Shown piece by piece: positions 44,032-53,283 of a DNA stretch of 64,000 nt (positions are counted from its first letter, which is position 1; every line of letters starts with the position of its first letter). Below the pieces are notes generated by a model. It was not told the DNA's origin. It was given only the letters and a program-made list of their open reading frames with translations, and searched no databases. This DNA is from Candidatus Peribacteria bacterium RIFOXYB1_FULL_54_35 (lineage in GTDB: Bacteria > Patescibacteriota > Gracilibacteria > Peribacterales > Peribacteraceae). Location of the stretch: contig MFYJ01000012.1 of the NCBI GenBank assembly GCA_001787755.1, positions 152,169-216,168 of the forward strand. Direction: 5' to 3'. Made by a program: the position numbers and the translations under genes.

Positions 44032-47000
44032 ATGGCTGAACAACTTCCCACATCGATGGAGAAAGCACCCGTAAACCGGGAGTGGGCGCAGGAGCTGAAT
44101 GCGCTGCACTCGATTCTCGGTGGGCCGGCAGAACAGCTGCCCGGTGATATTCGCCGCAACGATCAGGGGAATTTTGAGTTCGTGGGTGGAGAAATGAACG
44201 AACAATTGCTTGTCCAACGTATGGCTGCGGCCATGAAGGATCGCCAGATCTCCACTTACAGTGAATTGTCGGAGTCCCTGCACGCGAGATCTCTGATGCG
44301 TTCGCTTCAGATTACCAATGAGTTGAAGGATGAAAGAGATGAGTCGAAGAGGGCGATACTTGCGTGGGAACTTGTACTTGCAAACCAGGCGGCAACATAT
44401 CATGAGTATTTGCCGGAAGTGGTCAGGCAAGTAGAAGATCTCTATGCGAATTACCAGGCACTGCGCGAACTCGGACAGAAGTTGCATCTTCCCCTTCCTC
44501 CGGATTTCGACGAGAGCGAGCGGCAGGCAGGGCAATTCCTGAAGTTGCTCAGGCAGGCGCTGGAGCAGCGCGTACGCTTCGCGAACGCGGTGAGCCTCCG
44601 TGACCAGCTCAAGATTCAGCAGGGAATCCCGGAATTCAAGCGGACGATTGAGTCGCTTCGTGCTCTGCCGCAGCGCACACCCGATCAGGACCGCGACCTG
44701 AAACGCGCGCAGTTCAACTTGGCGCTTGCACAGGAGCTTGAACTGGGAACCGTTCCCCCCGCCACCCTGCAGGCGGAATACGAGAAAGCGCTTCAGGCTC
44801 TGGAGCAAACCGATCGGCAGGTGATCCAGGGTGGCAACGAACAGGCGGTGGCCGTGCGCACCAATGGCCTCAATCAGCGGATTATCGACATCCTTTCCGG
44901 CAGCAAGGAAGCGCTGGGATTCAAAGAAGATTTTGTCCCGCAGATCGCGTACATCGAATTATGGCAGCAGTACGATCAGGATCTGCTCAATCTGCAGCGG
45001 GAACTTGAACGATCTGTAAACCGCGAAGAGCCGGGGAAATTTGCGGAGCGCCAGCAGTATCTCCAGAATATCCGCAGTGCCATGAGCGGGGACATGGTGG
45101 CGTTCACAAACGATCTCGGACAGTACCAGATGCAGCTCGATGAACTTGCGCGGGTGCAGAACCAGGTAGGTCATGCCATGGGTTTTTCAGGAACGACCCC
45201 TGCACTTCCGAATATTTCACCAAAAGAAGCGGAAGAACTGGGCGGATGGCTCGAGCAGCGCGCGCAGTACCGCCAGCAGGCGCTCAAGACCGCGCTCGAA
45301 GAGGCCGAGAAGATGCTTCAACCCGGCCCACTCGATCGGATCGAAGATGCCTGGACGAAGCAGGGAGAGCTCATGGTTATGGACACTGCCATGCGCCTTT
45401 CAAAGATTGCAGCAGGCTGGTTGCCGAGCGAGGCGAACGGGTCCGGAGTGTTGGAGAAAACCTACCGGTGGGCGGCAAAATTGTCAGGTTTGCCCGAAAG
45501 CCGAGAGCAGACCATGGAGGGCCTTGCTGGTCCTATGCGTGAGGTGATGGGATGGCCGAAGGACAAAACATGGTCACAGATGTCGGCTATGGAAAAGCAG
45601 GAGGTAATCAAACGCGCAAAATCTGTTGCCGATGCCCTGAAATCGTTCGATAAAACCAAGATCACGAACCTGCAGCGGACGATGGCGGCGATTGAAGAAA
45701 TCCATGCCAAGTATCCTCCATCCTCGTTTGCCAACGAGCCTGTGGACCAGGAAGTGCTGGCGGCGTACGAAAACCAGCGGGTGGAGAGCGATCTCACAGG
45801 CCGGCAAGCTGGCGGGAAAACCATCAACCGCGCCACTGCGTACATCCTTCTGCTCCGCCAGCGCCGGAAGGACTGGGGAGATCCGGAGGCCAAAACCGGT
45901 TTCATCGGCGAGTATGCGAAGTTGTTGGATGCGTTGGACGAGAACGTGAAACGTCACTTGGACATCGCTGGTGCACTCTTCAAAATGCAGCGTGCCTGGT
46001 TCGACTATGCCACAGATCTTGTGAAACTGGCCGGAGCCGGATTGCTTGCCCCATGGGTGTTCTGGGCGATCTTCGGTGTGGCAACCGCCGTGCTTCCCAC
46101 AGCGTGGAAGGTAACGCGTTACACCGGGGGGAAGATGTATCAGGGTGGGCGATACATGCTGGGCAAAGGAGCATCGCTGCTTCGCGGACTGCCGGAATTT
46201 TCCGAAACTACTGGTGCCACCGGCGAAGCGCTGAAGAAAATGCGTTACCTGGCACGGGAAAGGCAGATTGTTCAGTGGCTTGAGGGAACACGGGCGGGAA
46301 AATGGCTGTCGAGGCTTAAGCCGGTTGCAGATAACAAGGTTGTGCGAGGCGGAGGGCGGGTGCTCAAGTACGGCGCCGCCGCGCTTATTCCGGCTATCGC
46401 GGCCTACGAAAGCTGGAACAACCGCCAGCGCATCAAGGGGGCTGAGGGCAACGAGGCTTTGCAGGCGGAATACCGCGACAACTATTCCACCATCGGGCTG
46501 GAAGCCGGCGGTCTCGCCGTCACCATGCCGCTTTCGATTGGTCCTCAAATAGTGCTGGCTGCGCCGGTGATATGGGCTGCCGAGTATGACAAAGCCCGTA
46601 CGGAAGTGCGTGCTGGATGGGCGAGGCAGCCGGTGAACTGGGCGATGGAGTTCGACAGCTCAAGTCTTCTGACTCAGCTCAGGCAGACCACGCTTACCAA
46701 TGCGGTTGAGGCGGGCGGGGGTGGGGCGCTCAAACCGCGCATTATGTTTCCGAGCAGACAGGACCAGCTGGATGCAGCTGATTCCATTGGCCGGTCGCAG
46801 ACCGTTGCGCGCAAAAACATCATGGAGGGTTATTTCATGCGTAACTTACTTATTCCCAAGGACGCCGGTCAGGAAGGCGTGGAGAACATGCTCCGTTGGA
46901 AGATGGAATACATGCGCGCTGTTACCGGAGGCAGCTACGGGGAGACGTTTTCCTATTTCTTTGCTGAGGCTGATCTTTACGCGGAACTTCGCTTGCGGAT

Positions 47001-47646
47001 GGAGCAAATGGAAAAGTCCGGCGAGCCGCTTCTGATGTCGTATTTTGGCGAAGACGGCGAGCGTTGCTGGCTCGATCTGTCCAAGCTCAAGCCGGGACCG
47101 GGTACAACCGATAGTGAAATGGCAAGAATTGTCCAACAATATCGTATTTTCATCCGTCCTGCCGAGGAAACGAACCTTTATGCTGCTTTGGGTAGAATCG
47201 CACGTGAAGAAAGGGGGACAAAGTGGGCCGAAACCGAAGTCGCAACCCGGCGCATGATCGGCCAGAAACTCAGCCACATGATGTACAAAGTCGACAGCAG
47301 GATTGCGGAAGTGGACTGGCCGGGAGTGAACTTTTTGGGAATGACCTCCGGCAATACGTATGCGCAGAACGTTGTGCGGTCATACCTTGGTGCGAAGGTT
47401 AAGGAGAAAATCGACTGGCTTGTGCCGAATCTTCTCGAAGGCAATCTGAAACCAGAGCAATACAGCGAAGCCATCCGCGAATGCGAGAGTATCTTGAGCT
47501 CGCTCATCACCGCAGTCGAAGATGGGAAAGCGGATCAATTTTATGCCAAAGCGGCAGAGTTTTTCGGCGGAGACCTATCTTCTGCGCGCAGCCCTGCTAC
47601 AAATCCGCTTGTTGACCTGATCGGGCTTCCGCCGGTGCAGGAATAG
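44032..47646 (+). CDS. Very large protein of unknown function with central TM region, third gene of the operon
   Basis: 1204 aa. The first about 650 residues are mostly long charged helices (for example QAEYEKALQALEQTDRQVIQGGNEQAV). Hydrophobic segments lie at about 665-690 (KLAGAGLLAPWVFWAIFGVATAVLP), about 779-795 and about 825-850 (GLAVTMPLSIGPQIVLAAPVIWAAEY). The C-terminal about 320 residues are soluble and mixed. I recognise no domain, Walker motif or peptidase motif. The length and order (small soluble, single-TM, giant) suggest a membrane-associated machine specific to the lineage. A terminator is not evident before the next gene. Confidence 0.8.
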   Translation: MAEQLPTSMEKAPVNREWAQELNALHSILGGPAEQLPGDIRRNDQGNFEFVGGEMNEQLLVQRMAAAMKDRQISTYSELSESLHARSLMRSLQITNELKDERDESKRAILAWELVLANQAATYHEYLPEVVRQVEDLYANYQALRELGQKLHLPLPPDFDESERQAGQFLKLLRQALEQRVRFANAVSLRDQLKIQQGIPEFKRTIESLRALPQRTPDQDRDLKRAQFNLALAQELELGTVPPATLQAEYEKALQALEQTDRQVIQGGNEQAVAVRTNGLNQRIIDILSGSKEALGFKEDFVPQIAYIELWQQYDQDLLNLQRELERSVNREEPGKFAERQQYLQNIRSAMSGDMVAFTNDLGQYQMQLDELARVQNQVGHAMGFSGTTPALPNISPKEAEELGGWLEQRAQYRQQALKTALEEAEKMLQPGPLDRIEDAWTKQGELMVMDTAMRLSKIAAGWLPSEANGSGVLEKTYRWAAKLSGLPESREQTMEGLAGPMREVMGWPKDKTWSQMSAMEKQEVIKRAKSVADALKSFDKTKITNLQRTMAAIEEIHAKYPPSSFANEPVDQEVLAAYENQRVESDLTGRQAGGKTINRATAYILLLRQRRKDWGDPEAKTGFIGEYAKLLDALDENVKRHLDIAGALFKMQRAWFDYATDLVKLAGAGLLAPWVFWAIFGVATAVLPTAWKVTRYTGGKMYQGGRYMLGKGASLLRGLPEFSETTGATGEALKKMRYLARERQIVQWLEGTRAGKWLSRLKPVADNKVVRGGGRVLKYGAAALIPAIAAYESWNNRQRIKGAEGNEALQAEYRDNYSTIGLEAGGLAVTMPLSIGPQIVLAAPVIWAAEYDKARTEVRAGWARQPVNWAMEFDSSSLLTQLRQTTLTNAVEAGGGGALKPRIMFPSRQDQLDAADSIGRSQTVARKNIMEGYFMRNLLIPKDAGQEGVENMLRWKMEYMRAVTGGSYGETFSYFFAEADLYAELRLRMEQMEKSGEPLLMSYFGEDGERCWLDLSKLKPGPGTTDSEMARIVQQYRIFIRPAEETNLYAALGRIAREERGTKWAETEVATRRMIGQKLSHMMYKVDSRIAEVDWPGVNFLGMTSGNTYAQNVVRSYLGAKVKEKIDWLVPNLLEGNLKPEQYSEAIRECESILSSLITAVEDGKADQFYAKAAEFFGGDLSSARSPATNPLVDLIGLPPVQE

Positions 47647-47728
47647 GCCGGTAACGCCTGGGGATTGGAGTTCCTTGCCCAAAAAGCAGCAATCACGGTG
47701 ATGGATTCTTTTTGAGCTCTCTCTGGGG

Positions 47729-47734
47729 TATACT
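47729..47734 (+). promoter_or_regulatory. -10 box of the Tyr-rich secreted protein gene
   Basis: GGGGTATACT, ending 9 nt before the ATG; the -35 (TTCTTT, 17 nt) is weak. Confidence 0.4.
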
Positions 47735-47743
47735 GCTCCTCCT

Positions 47744-48328
47744 ATGCGCAGATTCCTCCTGTCCCTCATTCTCCTCTTGCCATTCCTGCTTGCCGGTACT
47801 CCTGTCTCTGCGCAGCAGTATCAGATGGGGCTCATTCTTCCCGCCCCCTCCTACGTGCCGGGGTACGGGAGACTTGTGCATGATGATTCCTTCGTCACTG
47901 TCTACGACAACACGGGCCAGTACAGCACCTCCACGGCGAAGTACCGCGCGAGGAGGAGGACTCCGTCTCTCTCCTCTGCCACAAGTTGTGCCCGGAGACA
48001 GTACGAGGACAGGGAGCGCTGCGGCCTCTGGACGGAGACGACAGACACGCCCAAGTGCTACGTGTACGACAACTGCACGTACGAGGAGCTCTACGGCGAA
48101 GGCTACGTTCCGCAGTGCGATTTCTCCGACCGCAAGGATGTCCGGTACAACCGGCGGGCAAGCGACCGCCGCCTGCCTCTCACCGTGGGGCCCCTGAACC
48201 GCAGCCGGAACTATCCGCTCGGGACGAGGGATAACTATCAGTATCAGAACTCCTACAATCATTACGACTCCTACTGGGAAGATGAGGAGTACGGGGAAGA
48301 CAACACGTATGAGTGGTATGACTACTGA
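47744..48328 (+). CDS. Secreted tyrosine-rich protein of unknown function
   Basis: 194 aa. Signal peptide MRRFLLSLILLLPFLLAGTPVSA with an A-x-A site. The mature protein is rich in Tyr, Arg and Asp with six cysteines (CARRQYEDRERCGLW, KCYVYDNCTY, QCDF) and a C-terminal YQYQNSYNHYDSYWEDEEYGEDNTYEWYDY tail that resembles sticky surface or spore-coat-like low-complexity sequences. No domain recognised. Ends next to a composite hairpin element. Confidence 0.75.
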   Translation: MRRFLLSLILLLPFLLAGTPVSAQQYQMGLILPAPSYVPGYGRLVHDDSFVTVYDNTGQYSTSTAKYRARRRTPSLSSATSCARRQYEDRERCGLWTETTDTPKCYVYDNCTYEELYGEGYVPQCDFSDRKDVRYNRRASDRRLPLTVGPLNRSRNYPLGTRDNYQYQNSYNHYDSYWEDEEYGEDNTYEWYDY

Positions 48329-48331
48329 TAC

Positions 48332-48490
48332 CAGCTTGTAGGTAGTAGTTTGTAGCTTGTAGGAAGGTTGTAATTCTTAAGTATGTAGGATTGAAATTTT
48401 CTAAGTATTCAAGCCTTAAGCATCTTAAGAACTTTAGAACCTCAGTATTTGGATTTCCTACAAGCTACAACCTACAACCTACCTACTACA
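48332..48490. repeat. Composite hairpin element: GTAG arms around a TTAAG insert
   Basis: Outer arms are CTTGTAG-GTAGTAG-TTTGTAG-CTTGTAG and TTTGGATTTCCTACAAG-CTACAAC-CTACAAC-CTACCTACTAC. Between them is a different set of words (TTCTTAAGTATGTAGG, AAGCCTTAAGCATCTTAAGAAC), itself partly inverted, as if one element had inserted into another. The 48491-48728 remainder is empty. Confidence 0.8.
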
Positions 48491-48728
48491 AAAAACCGCC
48501 GACCCAGGTGAATAGGTGACGATTTTTTGTTTGATGCCACTGGATGAAAGGAAGCAAGCTTCGAGTCAACCGGTGACAGCATCAGTATAGCAAAGTTTAC
48601 ATCTTCTGGCTATCCCTTTCCTCGTTACCAAGGAGTCCATTCCTTGCTATAAGCCTGAATTTTGCACCCTTGGCGCAATCTGTTGCGATAGAGAGAGTAG
48701 TTGACAGAAATATCATACTTCTGACTTC

Positions 48729-50078
48729 TCATTTATCGATCCCCGGGACCGGGTACCTGAGGCAGAACTCCTTCACTTCTTCGTGGAGTTTTCTGAGTGC
48801 GGTTTCATCTGCCCGTATTTCAATGGCCTTGAGCATGAAGCCGGCGAGCTTCTCCATTTCCGGTTCCTTCATCCCACGCGTAGTGATGGCGGGGGTTCCC
48901 AGGCGGACGCCTGAGGGATCCATAGGTTTGCGGGGATCATCGGCGATCATGTTCTTATTCAGGGTGATGCCGATGCTGTCGAAGAGGTGTTCCACTTCTT
49001 TACCGCTCATGTTCCACGACGTGATGCAGTCGATGAGCATCATGTGGTTATCCGTCCCGTTGGTGATGAGCTTGACTCCGTGATCCATGAAGTACTGGGC
49101 CATGTGCTTGGCATTTTTGATGATCTGGTGCGCGTACACCTTGAACTCAGGTTTCATCGCTTCACCGAATGCCACCGCCTTGGCAGCGACCATCTGCATG
49201 ATGGGACCGCCCTGGAAACCGGGGAACACCTGCTTATCGATTTTCTTCCCCAGCTCCTCCTCCCGTGTGAGGATCATCCCTCCCCGCGGGCCGCGGAGCG
49301 TCTTGTGGGTGGTGGTGAGGCAGAGGTCAAATCCGTCATCAAAGGGGTTCCTCAGCGCGCCGCCCGCAATAAGCCCGGCGATGTGCGCCATGTCCATGAT
49401 GCTCACCGCTCCCACTTCTTTCGCGATGGCCTGCATCTTCGCGTAGTTGAGTTCCCGCGGGTACGCGGAGAAGCCGCCCATGAGTACCTTGGGCTTCTCC
49501 CTCCGGGCGATTTCGCGCATTTCGTCGTAGTCGATTTCTCCCGTTTCCACATCCTTCATCTTGTACCGCACGAACTTGAAGATCTTCGTGATGTAGGTGA
49601 CGGGGTGCCCGTGCGTGAGGTGTCCGCCGTGCGAGAGATCCATTCCCATGATCGTGTCCCCCGGTTCCATGAGGGCAAAGTACGTGGCGATGTTCGCCGG
49701 TGCGCCGGCATGCGGCTGCACGTTTGCATGGCCTGCTTTAAAGAGCTTCTTCGCCCTTTCAATGGCAAGACTCTCCACGATGTCCGTGAACTGCTGCCCG
49801 CCGTAGTAGCGCTTGGAGGGGTACCCTTCTGAGTACTTGTTGTTGAACACCGTTCCCATTGTCTCCAGCACGGCACAGGAGATGTAGTTCTCCGATGCGA
49901 TGAGTTCCACTCCTTCTCTCTGTCTCTGCATTTCACCCATGAGTGCGTTGTACACATCCGGATCGGCGGCCTGGAGTGCGGTGTAGATCGGCATGGCGGG
50001 AGGGGGGAGAGAGGTAGAACGGGGAAGAGGCTTCCGCGTGGAGCCTCGTGCAGCAGTCACTGTGGGCGTGCTCGTCAT
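48729..50078 (-). CDS. glyA: Serine hydroxymethyltransferase
   Basis: 449 aa from the MTSTPTV start, or 421 aa from MPIYTALQ at 49994; the latter matches typical GlyA ends, but a TGC-TACTCT extended -10 lies 12 nt before the former, in line with the leaderless pattern here. PLP enzyme making glycine and 5,10-methylene-THF from serine. Motifs: ELIASENYIS, NKYSEGYPSKRYYGG, NVQPHAGAPANIATYFALMEPGDTIMGMDLSHGGHLTHG, MDMAHIAGLIAGG, TTTHKTLRGPRGGMIL (PLP lysine), NGTDNHMMLIDC. The adjacent 5-FTHF cyclo-ligase fits a C1-folate theme. Confidence 0.95.
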   Translation of the reverse strand: MTSTPTVTAARGSTRKPLPRSTSLPPPAMPIYTALQAADPDVYNALMGEMQRQREGVELIASENYISCAVLETMGTVFNNKYSEGYPSKRYYGGQQFTDIVESLAIERAKKLFKAGHANVQPHAGAPANIATYFALMEPGDTIMGMDLSHGGHLTHGHPVTYITKIFKFVRYKMKDVETGEIDYDEMREIARREKPKVLMGGFSAYPRELNYAKMQAIAKEVGAVSIMDMAHIAGLIAGGALRNPFDDGFDLCLTTTHKTLRGPRGGMILTREEELGKKIDKQVFPGFQGGPIMQMVAAKAVAFGEAMKPEFKVYAHQIIKNAKHMAQYFMDHGVKLITNGTDNHMMLIDCITSWNMSGKEVEHLFDSIGITLNKNMIADDPRKPMDPSGVRLGTPAITTRGMKEPEMEKLAGFMLKAIEIRADETALRKLHEEVKEFCLRYPVPGIDK

Positions 50079-50195
50079 ATTTGCACTTCCAGAGTAGCAC
50101 AGAGAATGAGCCTGCATAGACCCGCTGAACACAATGATTGCACTTACGATCAATCGACGTGGCAAGTTTTGAACAACCTGGCGGTGGGATTCCTC

Positions 50196-50771
50196 TTATT
50201 TTGTTGCCTCCACAAGTCCGCGGGCAGTCACGACGGCATCCACCGGTTCGTCATATGCATCCATAGGCACGATATCGACCAGCTGGCATTCCAGGGAGAC
50301 TCCGATGAAGCGTATGCCCGGGTGCTCCTTTCTCTGCTTCCGTATCCACCGGTCGTACCCTCCATTTCCACGTCCCATGCGGTTCCCCTTCCTGTCAAAG
50401 GCCCGGCCCGGGACAAGAACAATGTCAGGCTTCTCTACGAGTTCCGGTGCGTGCTTCTGCGGTTCCATAACGCCGAGCATTCCTTTGCGGACGTGCTCGT
50501 GGTTTTCAAATTTTCTGAAGACGAGTGTGCCGTTCTCGAAGCATGGGAGGTACACGCGGTCCCTGCGGTGCAGGAGTTCTTCCAACAGTGGCCGGATATC
50601 CGCTTCTGAATTCATGGGGTAGTAGGCACACACCAGCGATCCTGCGGGGATGTGGGGGAGGAGCTGGTGGCAGAGCGAGCGGCTCTCTGCGTCTTTCTCC
50701 CGTACGGAGAGGTGCGTTAAACGCTCCTCAATAGAGTGGCGTAGAAATGATTTTTCGTCTGATGCGTGCAT
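50196..50771 (-). CDS. 5-formyltetrahydrofolate cyclo-ligase
   Basis: 191 aa, typical length. It converts 5-formyl-THF to 5,10-methenyl-THF using ATP, returning an inhibitory by-product of SHMT to the folate pool. Motifs: LVCAYYPMNSEADIRPLLEELLHRRDRVYLPC, PDIVLVPGRAFDRKGNRMGRGNGGYDRWI (the GxGxGYYDR-type loop with Gly replacing one Tyr) and RFIGVSLECQLVDIVPMDAYDEPVDAVVTARG. It starts 4 nt after the dnaX stop, so it belongs to the dnaX transcript, with glyA downstream. Confidence 0.92.
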   Translation of the reverse strand: MHASDEKSFLRHSIEERLTHLSVREKDAESRSLCHQLLPHIPAGSLVCAYYPMNSEADIRPLLEELLHRRDRVYLPCFENGTLVFRKFENHEHVRKGMLGVMEPQKHAPELVEKPDIVLVPGRAFDRKGNRMGRGNGGYDRWIRKQRKEHPGIRFIGVSLECQLVDIVPMDAYDEPVDAVVTARGLVEATK

Positions 50772-50775
50772 AGTG

Positions 50776-52305
50776 CTAAAAGATTTCTGCTGCGGCTTCT
50801 GCGAGGTTCACCGTGTGCTCTTCCGTGCCGTTCTCTTCGTCATTCTGCCCCTGATCCAGAACACATTCCACGCGAAGGTGCCGCTTGAACAGGCGCTCCA
50901 TCACTTCTTCCACTGTATGGCTCGCTTCAGCTTTTGCGACTGTATCCCGGTGGAATGACGAGGAGAACGCAATCGTCACCTTCGTACCCATGACGGCTGC
51001 CAGGCGCCCGTTCTTCAATGACATTTTCACCGATGGAGGATGCGTATCGTCCACGATGTCTCCCCATACTTCCTGCATATTTTCGAGCGAGACTTCCCGT
51101 GCTTCCACAATGGCATCGGGCTTGACGGTTTCCTCTGGTTCTGCGGCAGAGGGGGTCTCTTCTTTCTTCTCTTCTTCTGCGCTCTCTCCTTTCTTCTTCT
51201 CCGCTTTCTTCTTCTCTTTCTCCGTGGGTTTCTTCGCGCTCGTCTCTTCTTTCTTCTTCTTCTCCTCTACGGCAAAGAGCTCTTCATCCTGTTCCGCCTT
51301 CTCGTCGCGGTTGCAGATGGAAAGCAGAGCTGATTCAAGCACGAGGGCCGGCACGGGGGAAATGCGCAAATCGCGCAATGCGTCGAGCAGGATATCCAGC
51401 ACCTTCACAATCTCTTTTATCGGTTTCTTATTCTCCACCGCCTCATGCAGGCGTTTGCGGATAACGGCGAGCAGCAGCCTGAGAAAATTCTCCGTTGGGA
51501 CACCGTTCTCCTCCAATTTGCTCACAGTTTGCAGCAGTGCTTCCGTGTCTTTTTTCAGGAGAGCCGCAAAAACTTCATCGATGTATTCGTGCCCCACGCC
51601 GCCAATGCGCTCCTGCACTTCGGCGAGGGAGATTTTCTTCAGCGAACGCATCTGGTCCAGCAGAGAGATGGCATCGCGCAGACCGCCTTCCACGTGGTGT
51701 GCGATGGACCGCAGCGCATCACGATCGATGGCGATGCCTTCCTGATCCGCAATGAACTGGAGCCGCTGGATGATGTCCTCCTCCCGGATGGCACGGAAGG
51801 GGAAGCACTGACAGCGCGATTGGATGGTGCTGGGGATTTTATTGAGCTCGGTTGTTGCCAGGATGAAGTACGCGTAGGGGGGAGGTTCCTCCAGCGTTTT
51901 CAGCAGCGCGTTGAATGCTTCCTTTGTGAGCATGTGCACCTCGTCGATGATGTACACCTTCGCATTCGTCACAACCGGAGAGAATTGGATTTTCTCCACC
52001 AGGCTGCGGATATCATCTATCCCGCGGTTGCTCGCGGCATCTATTTCAAGCAGATCCACGATGTTGCCTTCCTCCACTCCCCGGACGATCTGCTTCTGCA
52101 GCGTTTCATCCTCTATCCCTCTGATCATCAGGATTTTTGCCAGAATGCGGGCAACGGAAGTTTTGCCTGTTCCCCGGCTTCCTGCGAAGAGATACGCATG
52201 TGCGAGCTTGTCCTGCTCAGCCGCCTGCTGCAGAGTCGTGACGATGTGATCCTGTCCGACGACATCATTGAAGCTCTGAGGCCGGTACTTTCTGTAGAGT
52301 GCCAT
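50776..52305 (-). CDS. dnaX: DNA polymerase III subunit gamma/tau
   Basis: 509 aa. Clamp-loader ATPase: YRKYRPQSFNDVVGQDHIVTTLQQA, Walker A FAGSRGTGKTSVARILAK, IDEVHMLTKEAFNALLKTLEEPP (Walker B/DExH), sensor 1 ATTELNKIPSTIQSRCQCF with the SRC motif. The four zinc-binding cysteines usually between Walker A and VDLLEIDAASN are absent; the segment reads LMIRGIEDETLQKQIVRGVEEGNIV. Domain III and a Lys/Glu-rich linker (KKKKEETSAKKPTEKEKKKAEKKK) follow, then a C-terminal polymerase-binding-like domain. Two TATGCT boxes precede the start. Confidence 0.95.
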   Translation of the reverse strand: MALYRKYRPQSFNDVVGQDHIVTTLQQAAEQDKLAHAYLFAGSRGTGKTSVARILAKILMIRGIEDETLQKQIVRGVEEGNIVDLLEIDAASNRGIDDIRSLVEKIQFSPVVTNAKVYIIDEVHMLTKEAFNALLKTLEEPPPYAYFILATTELNKIPSTIQSRCQCFPFRAIREEDIIQRLQFIADQEGIAIDRDALRSIAHHVEGGLRDAISLLDQMRSLKKISLAEVQERIGGVGHEYIDEVFAALLKKDTEALLQTVSKLEENGVPTENFLRLLLAVIRKRLHEAVENKKPIKEIVKVLDILLDALRDLRISPVPALVLESALLSICNRDEKAEQDEELFAVEEKKKKEETSAKKPTEKEKKKAEKKKGESAEEEKKEETPSAAEPEETVKPDAIVEAREVSLENMQEVWGDIVDDTHPPSVKMSLKNGRLAAVMGTKVTIAFSSSFHRDTVAKAEASHTVEEVMERLFKRHLRVECVLDQGQNDEENGTEEHTVNLAEAAAEIF

Positions 52306-52375
52306 GGAGGGAGCATAGCATACCCTGCCTCAATTTCTCGCGCATGTGGTATTTCCCCTTTTGTTCCTTTCCAGA

Positions 52376-52473
52376 GGGAATAGAGGAAACAGAAGAAACA
52401 GAGGAAGCAGAGGATTGATAACTTTTGATTTCTCCTCTGATTCTTCTGACTCCTCTGTTTCTTCTGCTTCTCC
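52376..52473. repeat. Hairpin element with 9-nt unit (GAGGAAACA family)
   Basis: Left arm GAGGAAACA-GAAGAAACA-GAGGAAGCA-GAGGATTGA; right arm TCCTCTGAT-TCTTCTGAC-TCCTCTGTT-TCTTCTGCT. Core ACTTTTGATTTC. Here the period is 9 nt instead of 7. Located between divergent genes. Confidence 0.82.
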
Positions 52474-52536
52474 ATCGTGGGCGATTGGATGTTTTATATT
52501 GTTGCTTCCCAAGAGACGAACTGCCATCATAGCTCC

Positions 52537-53118
52537 ATGAAACGCGCGCTCCTCCTCACGGGTTTCCTTGTTTTAGCAGCTTGTTCGAACGGTGCATCTG
52601 GTACGTCCAGCCGCACCCCGCTCGGCGGGCCGAATGCCGCGGTGACGGTGACCGGATTCTCTGACTTTGAGTGCCCGGCTTGCCGGGGGGCGCATTTGGG
52701 CATTCTCAAGCCCCTCATGGAGAAGTACGGCAACCAGATCCGTTACGATCACATGCACTTCCCCCTCCGCCAGATCCATCGGTATTCGCTCGATGCGGCT
52801 GAGGCGAGTGAGTGTGCGGCGGACCAGGGGAAGTTCTGGGAGTATGTTGACATCTTGTTCGAGCGTCAGGAGGACCTGAGCGAGGAGGCGTTCCCCGCGT
52901 GGGCCGAGCAACTCGGTCTGGACACAGATCAGTTCAACAAGTGCATGAAATCGCACCTGAAGCGCTCTGCGGTGCTTGCTGATTACAAGGTCGGGCGGGA
53001 ACTCGGTGTGGGGGGGACCCCCACATTCTTCGTGAACGGCACACAGGTGCAGTCCGGGGTCGATACCATGAGCGCGGCGATAGACGCAGAGCTTGAGAAG
53101 CTGACGCAACGGCTTTAA
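52537..53118 (+). CDS. DsbA-like thiol-disulphide oxidoreductase, lipoprotein
   Basis: 193 aa. Lipobox LVLAAC (Cys16) indicates membrane anchoring outside. The thioredoxin-fold domain with DsbA insertion (Thioredoxin_4 type) has CPAC (Cys46-Cys49) in VTGFSDFECPACRG and the cis-Pro loop GVGGTPTFFVNGTQVQSG. It resembles DsbA/BdbD-like oxidases of Gram-positive type. The start is chosen at MKRALLLTGF, 20 codons inside the ORF. It may be the oxidising partner to the CcdA-fusion reductase. Followed by a GTAG arm. Confidence 0.92.
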   Translation: MKRALLLTGFLVLAACSNGASGTSSRTPLGGPNAAVTVTGFSDFECPACRGAHLGILKPLMEKYGNQIRYDHMHFPLRQIHRYSLDAAEASECAADQGKFWEYVDILFERQEDLSEEAFPAWAEQLGLDTDQFNKCMKSHLKRSAVLADYKVGRELGVGGTPTFFVNGTQVQSGVDTMSAAIDAELEKLTQRL

Positions 53119-53119
53119 G

Positions 53120-53150
53120 AGTTTGTAGGTTGTAGCTTGTAGGTTGTAGG
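53120..53150. repeat. GTAG arm, left half of a split element
   Basis: TTTGTAG-GTTGTAG-CTTGTAG-GTTGTAG; the matching right arm is not within 100 nt but 500 nt away at 53654-53693, on the other side of the four-helix-bundle gene. Confidence 0.8.
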
Positions 53151-53283
53151 AGATTGGGGATTTGCAGTTCTCCTGCGGGTAAGAACCGTTTTTTCCTGCA
53201 CAGTTAGCGCTGAGAGCATTTACGGGTATTCTCATTTTGAAGAGCGTTCTCAGAGTTGTTTCTGATTCAATTAGGATAGAAAC

